Positions 7,643 through 12,745 of a stretch of DNA of 17,599 nt are shown here, piece after piece. The stretch's first letter is position 1; the number at the start of each line of letters is the position of its first letter. Source of the stretch: an uncultured Clostridia bacterium (GTDB lineage Bacteria > Bacillota > Clostridia > Oscillospirales > JAAYOS01); NCBI GenBank assembly GCA_944386395.1, contig CALXAZ010000133.1, forward strand, positions 1-17,599, read 5' to 3'. Below the pieces are notes generated by a model. That model did no database searches. It saw only the letters and a list, made by a program, of their open reading frames with translations, and had not been told where the DNA came from. The position numbers and the translations under genes are program-made.

Positions 7643-8232
7643 GGTATCAATACCCGTTGAAAGAGCCATACAGGGAAGGGACGAAGTACGGAGTCAAGGG
7701 AAGCATGTGGTCGTGCGGATGGCACAGCGGGCAGGACTTTTACAGCATGAGCGCGGGCGGGGATGGAAAGATATACCCGGTAGCAGAGGGGAAAGTGATA
7801 AAGGTCAGCACAACAGGAAGCTACGGGAACAGCGTGAGGGTGGAGCATGGTGACGGATATATCAGCCTGTATGCGCACATGTCGAAGATAAATGTAAAGC
7901 AGGGGCAGGAGGTAAAAGAGGGGACGGTGCTGGGGATAGAGGGGAGCACAGGTAACAGCACAGCGCGGCATCTTCACATAGAGATACATAAGGGGGCATA
8001 CAGTTATCCGTCAAAGATAGATCCGCTGAAATTTTTGAAAGAAAGGGTGGAAGAGGTGGAGGTAAAGAAGCTTGTGATAAATATTGATGGCAAGGATAAG
8101 ACAGTGGAGGCGATAAACCATGAAGGGACAAACTATGTAAAGCTGAGGGACATAGTGCCGGCGCTTGGCTTTACCGGGTCGAATATCGACTATGACGCCA
8201 CCAACAAGAAGATTACCGTACACAGAGGATAA
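7639..8232 (+). CDS. M23 endolysin with C-terminal stalk-type wall-binding domain
   Basis: 197 aa, no signal peptide, as expected for a holin-dependent lysin. The M23 domain (about 1-135) carries Zn ligands H29 and D33 (WHSGQDF), a catalytic-type H80 (LYAHMS) and H111-x-H113 (RHLHIEI). It should cut peptide cross-links of peptidoglycan. A linker rich in Glu/Val/Lys leads into a C-terminal domain (about 144-197) of the type found at the N terminus of copper amine oxidases (YVKLRDIVPALGF, then IDYDATNKKITV), a common clostridial surface-binding module. It starts inside the holin stop (ATGA) and is followed by a terminator. This is a second M23 enzyme within 2 kb of the spoIIQ-like one, but the two differ in architecture. 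Confidence 0.85.
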   Translation: MRYQYPLKEPYREGTKYGVKGSMWSCGWHSGQDFYSMSAGGDGKIYPVAEGKVIKVSTTGSYGNSVRVEHGDGYISLYAHMSKINVKQGQEVKEGTVLGIEGSTGNSTARHLHIEIHKGAYSYPSKIDPLKFLKERVEEVEVKKLVINIDGKDKTVEAINHEGTNYVKLRDIVPALGFTGSNIDYDATNKKITVHRG

Positions 8233-8260
8233 AAGGAGAGCTTATTGCTCTCCTTTTTCT
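8231..8260 (+). terminator. Terminator of the lysis cassette
   Basis: Stem AAAAGGAGAGC / GCTCTCCTTTT (8231-8257) with loop TTATT, followed by further T residues. It starts at the endolysin stop codon, so it ends the cassette. Confidence 0.9.
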
Positions 8261-8487
8261 ATGCCTATTTTCAAGTGTAATAATCCGGAGGCGGTAAATC
8301 CACAGTTATTTCCTCTGTAAATAGTAAAAATTTCACCTATATTTTGCCATTGAAAAGAGGAAAAACTTTCTAATAAAAGGCAAGTAGAAATTTTTGTTAT
8401 GAGCAAAGAAAAACGACGCACGACACCGTGACATCCGCTATTTCAAAGTTGAAATGGCGACCAGCCAAGAAGGGAGTCTGCCTTTAG
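8261..8487. other. Non-coding start of the decayed island
   Basis: No gene supported. There is an inverted repeat 8436-8459 (CGCTATTTCA AAGT TGAAATGGCG, one G-T pair) and, at about 8399, an ATG that opens a 10-codon ORF (MSKEKRRTTP) and then stops. Base composition is visibly more AT-rich than the backbone genes. Confidence 0.3.
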
Positions 8488-8756
8488 TCAGCCCTGCTGC
8501 AAATTCTTAAGATAAGCTTTCGCTGTGGCGTAATTGCTAAATAAGGAAAGGATTTTGGCTTTATCGGGTAGGTCTGTAATCTGTAGAACTTCTGTAATTG
8601 AAAAATTGTAGTCAAAACCGGTTTTTTAATCTTCTGGCAATACCGCTCAGAAAGAACAATTTGAAAGTTATCCGCGTTCCCACTAAGACTTTGGTACAAA
8701 TGGAACCGCAAAAATACCTGGACGCTGATTCTGCCCTGCGGTATAATAAAAGCGGA
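8488..8756 (-). pseudogene. Frame-shifted remnant of an unknown gene
   Basis: Two overlapping minus-strand frames read as one plausible protein if a single shift is allowed at the A6 run (plus-strand T6 at 8622-8627). Upstream of it the frame gives ...LRFHLYQSLSG, NADNFQIVLSERYCQKIKK. After it the other frame gives FDYNFSITEVLQITD, LPDKAKILSLFSNYATAKAY, LKNLQQG and a stop at 8488. The 5' end is lost: the frame meets a stop just beyond 8756. I do not recognise the family. An alternative is that both reading frames are chance, but their composition is protein-like. Confidence 0.4.
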
Positions 8757-8784
8757 CTAAATTTGCACTCCAATCGTTGTTGGA

Positions 8785-8955
8785 TCTAATCTACAAGTAC
8801 GATTGGAGATATTGTTACAAAACATTCGGCAGTGAAACTGTTTATGATTCCGTTAACTATCTTCATCTTTCTGATGATGACGCAGATAAGCATAAAAGCA
8901 ACAGTACCAAGAATTAGCGGAAATTTATGATGGAATTTTTGAAATCAATGCCTAG
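8785..8955 (+). pseudogene. Short frame-shifted coding remnant
   Basis: One frame reads YKYDWRYCYKTFGSETVYDS then VNYLHLSDDDADKHKSNS. A second frame continues as QELAEIYDGIFEINA and stops at 8953-8955. The switch would be near 8905-8912. There is no start codon context, no ribosome site and no recognisable family. It is listed as probable gene debris within the island. Confidence 0.25.
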
Positions 8956-9057
8956 TGAGGGAAATGTGGCTTTTATCATAAAGCAGTTATATCTATAAAA
9001 GGCATTTAAAGATTATAATATATTAAGGCAATTCTTACTTCAGGAATAGTTGATGCC

Positions 9058-9435
9058 TTGATTATGTATATAACCCAAGAAAGCCTTGCTGGATTTACGA
9101 TTTCAGCGGGGATGGGCGTTTCAATTGCCCTATGGGATTTATTTAACAATGTAAAGACACTCGATGATTGGGATTTTGGCGTTTATATGCAGGCGGTAAC
9201 CCGTTTTAAAGCCCATAAAGGTTTCACTTTAGAGGATTTAAAGGACTGTATGCCATCTGCGGAGAACCCAATTTGCAATATGCACAACAATACATGGGAT
9301 TGTGATTACTGGAATGACGATGATGCTTGTACAATTCGAGAAGATCAAAGGTTAAATGATGCAGTGAAGCCTTTGTGTAATAAAGGTCTTTTTTTGAAGA
9401 GAAAAGAAGACCATGTCGCATTCATGATAGCATGA
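9058..9435 (+). CDS. Orphan protein of unknown function, possibly 5'-truncated
   Basis: About 125 aa from TTG 9058 (or 123 from ATG 9064). The frame is open back to 9019, reading KAILTSGIVDALIMYITQES, so the true N terminus may be missing or use another start; the ribosome site is weak. Residues about 6-32 are hydrophobic and aromatic, not clearly a membrane helix. A cysteine- and acid-rich middle holds CNMHNNTWDCDYWNDDDAC (about 73-91), and the protein ends KRKEDHVAFMIA. A strong terminator follows at once, so this is the only well-formed gene between 8260 and 10900. I do not recognise it. Confidence 0.55.
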   Translation: MIMYITQESLAGFTISAGMGVSIALWDLFNNVKTLDDWDFGVYMQAVTRFKAHKGFTLEDLKDCMPSAENPICNMHNNTWDCDYWNDDDACTIREDQRLNDAVKPLCNKGLFLKRKEDHVAFMIA

Positions 9436-9439
9436 ATTT

Positions 9440-9474
9440 AGCCGGGAATTTATGATAAATTCCCGGCTTTTATT
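9440..9474 (+). terminator. Strong terminator after the orphan ORF
   Basis: Perfect 13-bp stem AGCCGGGAATTTA / TAAATTCCCGGCT (9440-9468) with a 3-base loop, followed by TTTATTATATAT. It begins 5 bases after the orphan stop. Confidence 0.9.
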
Positions 9475-9516
9475 ATATATTTTATGTGAATCTGATTAAA
9501 AAGTTCTTGACTAGTT

Positions 9517-9724
9517 GTTACTGGTAAAACTCTGCAATACATCCTGATTCGCCGCGGTGCCCGTTTTTGATATTGCAGAGCTGTGGGAGAACATGTGGTA
9601 CGATATGTACGGCGATAGGCTGCTCGTTCACGTGTGGGGGCTTTTGGACAAGTTTGATATAACGAAGCTTCCCCGATACAATTATCTTGCCTATACTGGC
9701 AAGAAAAACATCTTTGACCATTGA
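9517..9724 (+). pseudogene. C-terminal remnant of an unknown gene, frame-shifted
   Basis: One frame gives LVVTGKTLQYILIRRGAR. It ends at a TGA just after, and another frame takes over within CCCGTTTTTGAT, reading VFDIAELWENMWYDMYGDR, LLVHVWGLLDKFDITK, LPRYNYLAYTGKKNIFDH and a stop at 9722-9724. The composition is protein-like and the two pieces join at a T5 run, as expected of a one-base indel. The family is not recognised and there is no start. Its position among other broken genes supports decay. Confidence 0.4.
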
Positions 9725-9790
9725 AAGAAAAGCGGGACGCATATGCACATAAGCTGCCAACCACCACCGAACACCCTGAAAGGTAATGGC

Positions 9791-9967
9791 ATGAGAAAAG
9801 AGGACCTACGGCTCGACCTTACCACTAATATGATTGCAAACGTGGGGAAGGGAAAACACATTAGCATGGAGACTCGGATGGGTATATGTACAGCACTCAA
9901 ATGCGATATATCTGATGTAATTAAGTTAGTTAAGGACGTAGTATTTTGGGAAAGGTTACATAGGTAA
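9791..9967 (+). pseudogene. N-terminally truncated Xre/Cro-type HTH regulator
   Basis: About 58 codons from ATG 9791: MRKEDLRLDLTTNMIANVGK, GKHISMETRMGICTALKCDI, SDVIKLVKD. This is the second half of a small Cro/C1-type helix-turn-helix protein: the recognition-helix region 'TTNMIANVGKGKHIS' and the closing 'ICTALKCDISDVI' are typical. The first helix (usually about 20 residues ending LLxxKGM) is missing. The upstream sequence in the same frame (MHISCQPPPNTLKGNG) does not supply it. Such 70-aa regulators are common on conjugative elements. It is probably nonfunctional; expression from the ATG at 9743 or 9791 is possible but would lack the first helix. Confidence 0.5.
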
Positions 9968-9971
9968 GCAA

Positions 9972-10445
9972 ATGAAAAAATATATCTTACCCATATTTAT
10001 GTTAGCTATATTTGAAGGAATCGCTATAGTTTTGTGGCTCACAAAGAATAACTTTTTTATTTTTTAATTTCAGCTATATTGGTTTTGCTATTTTATTGGG
10101 TTTATTTTTGGCTAAAATCGGTAACCTGGATCGAATTATGTTTTGGGCGTTTCTCATTGGGAACATTTTGTACTATGTGATTGGAATAGTGCTTGCTTTT
10201 GTTCTTAAAGATAATCGTGCATTCTGCAAATATCTGTGTCCTATCACAGTGTTTTTGAAGCCTATGAGTTACTTTGCTTTACTACGCATCAGATGTAATA
10301 AGGATAAATGCGTATCATGTGGAAAATGCAAGCAGGTATGTCCAATGGAGGTTGATATAACAGACAACTCAAGAAAACGCAAGAATAGCACAGAATGTAT
10401 TTGTGTATGGAATGCATGAAAAATTGTCCAAAGGAAGCACTATGA
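9972..10445 (+). pseudogene. Broken 4Fe-4S membrane protein (NapH/YccM-like)
   Basis: Three lesions can be seen. (1) The ATG at 9972 opens MKKYILPIFMLAIFEGIAIV, LWLTKNN and hits a stop in a T-rich stretch (10053-10065); a shift by one restores FNFSYIGFAILLG. (2) Directly after LLGLFL the reading jumps to AKIGNLDRIMFWAFLIG; known relatives have more membrane helices and a Cys motif between these points, so an internal deletion of over 100 codons is inferred. (3) After SCGKCKQVCPMEVDI (first 4Fe-4S motif) the frame runs to a premature stop near 10417; adding one T near 10391 restores LCMECMKNCPKEAL with the second Cys set, ending at 10445. The parent would be an electron-transfer membrane ferredoxin. 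Confidence 0.7.
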
Positions 10446-10670
10446 ATGTTTGACAGATACTATAACATGAAAACTGCTATTGCAGGAACCATTGCCTCAA
10501 TAACAGGTTATTTGTCTTAGCATCGGGGTAGAAATCGGGATTCCCACATTATCTGCTGACCCGTTGACGAAAAGACGAGTAAGGGCGTGACCGCTTCGGG
10601 ACAAAATGTCCAAAAGTCCAAAACCGAGGATAGGGATAACATCGAGTGAAAAAGTGAATTAAAATGCTGA
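10446..10670 (+). other. Gene debris, nothing intact
   Basis: A 24-codon ORF begins at once after the broken ferredoxin (10446, MFDRYYNMKTAIAGTIASIT...). Another frame near 10560-10650 reads PVDEKTSKGVTASGQNVQKS then KTEDRDNIE and stops, like a charged C-terminal tail of a larger protein whose body is missing. Neither has a recognised family. The position right before the terminator and candidate oriT would suit the end of an element gene, but that is inference. Confidence 0.25.
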
Positions 10671-10671
10671 C

Positions 10672-10698
10672 AGCGGCGCTTTGCGCCGTTATTTTTTT
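10672..10698 (+). terminator. Terminator ahead of the candidate oriT
   Basis: Stem CGGCGC / GCGCCG (10674-10688, extended by a G-T and an A-T pair) with loop TTT, followed by A and seven T. It would end a gene whose body has been lost. Confidence 0.75.
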
Positions 10699-10710
10699 AT
10701 GGGGCCTCTC

Positions 10711-10781
10711 CGTCACAGTCTACACCGTGACCTTCGGTCTGTGAACAAGGCAAGTGCTTTGTTCGCTGTTAGTGCGCTGCC
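10711..10781 (+). other. Candidate origin of transfer (MOBQ-like oriT)
   Basis: A cluster of inverted repeats: GTCAC...GTGAC (10712-10731), CACAG...CTGTG (10714-10743), and a hairpin GAACAAGGC AAGT GCTTTGTTC (10743-10764, 9 bp, one G-T pair). Four bases after the hairpin comes TTAGTGCG CTGCC (10769-10781). RSF1010-type (MOBQ) origins have a hairpin followed within a few bases by TAAGTGCG/CCCT, nicked after the G. The layout and seven of eight core bases agree. No relaxase gene is in the window. The match is by eye and from memory of the RSF1010 site. Confidence 0.35.
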
Positions 10782-10854
10782 TCAAAATAGCATAAAAACG
10801 GAGGTAAGAGTTTCTGTCTATTAACAAAGTATATTCCAAATTTTTTAAAAACTT

Positions 10855-10883
10855 TGAAACACATCTGGCTTGTTGTAGTCTTA
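10855..10883 (+). promoter_or_regulatory. ECF-type autoregulatory promoter
   Basis: TGAAAC (10855-10860), 17 bases, GTCTTA (10878-10883). ECF factors typically read a -35 of the GAAAC/TGAAAC class and a -10 with CGT/GTC, and commonly drive their own operon. It is just upstream of the ECF gene. The predicted start of transcription falls at or a few bases before the ribosome site AAGGAGG, giving a very short leader. Confidence 0.5.
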
Positions 10884-10902
10884 TAGTTAAGGAGGTGAAA
10901 AA

Positions 10903-11397
10903 GTGGAGGACTTTGGAAAGATCTATAAAGAGTTTTTCTATGATGTATATAGATATGTGCTTTCTTTGTGCCATGACCAATCAGTAGCAGAAGAAGTTAC
11001 ACAAGCTGCATTTTGCAAAGCGATGGAGAATTGTGATAGTTTCAAAGGGGGGTGCAGCCTGTTTGTCTGGTTATGCCAAATTGCAAAGAACACATATTTT
11101 ACATTCCATAAAAAACAAAAAAGATGTGTTTCGGAGTCCGTGTATGAAGGAACGCTGATTGAGCTGCCTTATTTGGAAAGCAGATATATAGACAAAGAAG
11201 CTTCAAAAAGATTATATCAGTTACTTCACAACCTAAGTGAACCATACAAAGAAGTGTTTATGTTAAGGGTGTTCGGGGAACTGCCTTACTCGCAGATTGG
11301 GGAGCTATTTGGTAAAACTGATAGTTGGGCAAGATTAGTTTTTTATCGTGCAAAAAAAGAATTGTGGAGGCAAATAAATGATGAATACGACTTGTGA
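10903..11397 (+). CDS. ECF-family RNA polymerase sigma factor
   Basis: 164 aa from GTG, with an ideal AAGGAGGTG 6 bases upstream. Region 2 (about 8-70) has EEVTQAAFCKAMENCDSFKG and LFVWLCQIAKNTYFTF, the usual 'QEvF..a......f.....f..WL..IA.N' pattern. Region 4 (about 100-155) has LHNLSEPYKEVFMLRVFGEL and a helix-turn-helix from LPYSQIGELFGK to WARLVFYRAKKEL. The short linker is typical of ECF factors. The next gene, overlapping by 20 bases, is a zinc-finger anti-sigma factor. The genes' AT-rich codon use resembles the surrounding island rather than rpoB. The regulon is unknown. Confidence 0.9.
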   Translation: MEDFGKIYKEFFYDVYRYVLSLCHDQSVAEEVTQAAFCKAMENCDSFKGGCSLFVWLCQIAKNTYFTFHKKQKRCVSESVYEGTLIELPYLESRYIDKEASKRLYQLLHNLSEPYKEVFMLRVFGELPYSQIGELFGKTDSWARLVFYRAKKELWRQINDEYDL

Positions 11398-12070
11398 GGT
11401 AATACGTGACTTACTTGCGTTGTATCACGATGGAGTTTGTAGTGATGGTAGTAAATCATTAGTAGAAGAACACTTGAAAAACTGTTCGGCTTGTCAAAAA
11501 GAACTGGAAATGATGGATGCAGAGTTGTCCACAGCACAGATTCAACCCAAAAGTGTAAACTCTTTTAAGGCTGCTGCATCCGCATGGAAAGAGAGTAAAA
11601 AGAAATCTTTTGTAAAGGGAACGATTATCACAGCGGTTATTTGTGTGTTACTGTTTGCAGGTTTTTATGGGTTGATGCAGTGGAAATGCCTTTCAGTATC
11701 GGCAGATGATATAGAGGTTACAAATCTGTCACAGCTTTCGGATGGAAGTATTATCTTTACTCTATCGATGAGCAGCAACCAAAGATCATCCTATGTAAAA
11801 TATACAACAACAGAGGATGGAGAGTTTTATCTAACACCCATGCACTCTGTAATTGAAATGACTGGTAGCATGGAGGCATATAGTAGGTACTACATTTTTT
11901 ATCCTTCTGGTTTCAAGACCTCTGAGCCAGAATATCCCGGAATATTTTTGCCGGAAAATGTAAAAAAAATTTATGTTGGTCCCGTTGGGGAAGGAACTCT
12001 GGTGTGGGAAGAAGGGATGAAAGTACCTGCTGCCAGTGAAGCTGTTGAGAAAATGTTTATTGCAAATTAA
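11378..12070 (+). CDS. Membrane anti-sigma factor with ZAS zinc finger
   Basis: 230 aa. The N-terminal cytoplasmic domain has the anti-sigma zinc-finger pattern H32-x3-C36-x2-C39 (EHLKNCSACQKEL), with C6 and H17 possibly also contributing. One membrane helix spans about 80-101. The remaining 130 residues are extracytoplasmic, with no recognised sensor domain. They contain a run of Ser/Tyr-rich and Gly/Pro-rich sequence and may fold as beta strands. It would hold the ECF factor at the membrane and release it on a signal. It overlaps the sigma gene by 20 bases (GGAGG inside the sigma gene, two tandem ATG codons at 11378 and 11381). No terminator was seen directly after. Confidence 0.85.
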   Translation: MMNTTCEVIRDLLALYHDGVCSDGSKSLVEEHLKNCSACQKELEMMDAELSTAQIQPKSVNSFKAAASAWKESKKKSFVKGTIITAVICVLLFAGFYGLMQWKCLSVSADDIEVTNLSQLSDGSIIFTLSMSSNQRSSYVKYTTTEDGEFYLTPMHSVIEMTGSMEAYSRYYIFYPSGFKTSEPEYPGIFLPENVKKIYVGPVGEGTLVWEEGMKVPAASEAVEKMFIAN

Positions 12071-12306
12071 CATACTCCGTAGATATCGTTATATGATAGA
12101 AATAGAATAGATCGTCGAGCAGCAGCAAATATATGTGTGCTTTAAAGATGGTTTTGAGCTATAAAGTCCGCAGTGTCCTTAAAAAGGCTGAATGCTAAAG
12201 ATGTGTTAAAGCCACTTTTTAAGCATATGGCGGTATCCGAACCCGAAAGGGTGCGTTTGTCAACTACGCCCCAGCAGAGATCGCCGGATGAAAACAACAA
12301 AAAAAG
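12071..12306. other. Right end of the island, no gene supported
   Basis: Between the anti-sigma stop and the tRNA terminator I see no convincing gene. A frame from about 12170 reads NAKDVLKPLFKHMAVSEPER and runs on without a ribosome site or known family; it may be debris. I looked for a copy of the tRNA 3' end here and did not find one. Confidence 0.3.
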
Positions 12307-12350
12307 ACGAGTGTTCTTACAGCTTTTCAAATGCTATAAGAACACTCGTC
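12295..12350 (-). terminator. Terminator of tRNA-Leu
   Basis: Perfect 14-bp inverted repeat GACGAGTGTTCTTA / TAAGAACACTCGTC (12307-12350). On the minus strand it is followed by seven T (plus-strand A run 12300-12306) and then more T. It lies directly after the tRNA's encoded CCA. Confidence 0.85.
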
Positions 12351-12351
12351 A

Positions 12352-12435
12352 TGGTGCGAGTGACGGGACTTGAACCCGTACGCCATAGACACACGCCCCT
12401 CAAACGTGCCTGTCTACCAGTTCCAGCACACTCGC
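12352..12435 (-). tRNA. tRNA-Leu (anticodon GAG), CCA encoded
   Basis: 84 nt on the minus strand. Acceptor stem GCGAGTG / CACTCGC, discriminator A and an encoded CCA at 12354-12352. D-arm CTG GAACTGGTAGA CAG. Anticodon stem CACGT / GCGTG with loop TTGAGGG gives anticodon GAG (reads CUC/CUU). A long variable arm (GTC TAT GGC core) marks a class II tRNA. T-arm ACGGG TTCAAGT CCCGT. Divergent from rpoB. tRNA-Leu genes are frequent integration sites, and the decayed island lies on its 3' side. Confidence 0.95.
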
Positions 12436-12542
12436 ATATTTAATTGTGACTCTTTAGAGTGCAATATGTATTATACATATGGGCGCAGGATTTGTCAATA
12501 AAAATTTTTGAAAAAGGGAATAAAAATAAAAACGGTATACTA

Positions 12543-12571
12543 TTGACAAAAAGTACACCTTGTGATACAAT
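12543..12571 (+). promoter_or_regulatory. Consensus sigma-A promoter of rpoBC
   Basis: TTGACA (12543-12548), 17 bases, TACAAT (12566-12571). Transcription would start near 12578, giving a leader of about 168 nt before rpoB. In many Firmicutes rpoB follows rplL; here it has an evident local promoter instead. Confidence 0.8.
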
Positions 12572-12655
12572 TCTATATTGCATTTCCAACCTGTTAAATT
12601 ATGCCGATAACCTATACTATCCTAACATTTTGGCAGGCGGTTGGCAATATGATTT

Positions 12656-12690
12656 TGCGAAAATGACCCAACAGATCCGGGTGTTTCGCA
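12656..12690 (+). promoter_or_regulatory. Hairpin in the rpoB leader
   Basis: TGCGAAA (12656-12662) pairs perfectly with TTTCGCA (12684-12690), and inside it ACCC pairs with GGGT around a 9-base loop. A longer-range pair CCAACC (12586-12591) / GGTTGG (12639-12644) also exists upstream. The hairpin lies within the transcribed leader; only a weak T-run follows, so attenuator, ribosome-access element or chance are all possible. Confidence 0.35.
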
Positions 12691-12745
12691 GATGGATTTT
12701 GGCAGACATAAACATCAGCTTTACTACTTGGAACGGAGTGATTTA

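Noticed and set aside
6712..7989. 425-codon open frame on the minus strand opposite the lysis cassette
   Set aside because: Its product is Ser/Pro/Leu/Tyr-rich low complexity, has no ribosome site, and is explained by the purine bias and lack of certain codons in the plus-strand genes.
8793..8932. Plus-strand frame reading TSTIGDIVTKHSAVKLF, recalling the start of RIC/ScdA iron-sulfur repair proteins
   Set aside because: The similarity ends after about 15 residues; the expected Cys-Cys motif does not follow and another frame looks equally protein-like.
8423..10731. 10-base direct repeat ACACCGTGAC at 8423 and 10722
   Set aside because: Repeats of ten bases are expected by chance many times in a window of this size.
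12352..12435. tRNA-Leu 3' end as an attachment site with a second copy on the other side of the island
   Set aside because: I searched by eye for a duplicate of the T-arm and acceptor sequence near 8260-8500 and elsewhere and found none.
12692..12745. Longer rpoB start at 12692
   Set aside because: The added 18 residues are not RpoB-like, and the downstream ATG has its own suitably spaced GGAG.
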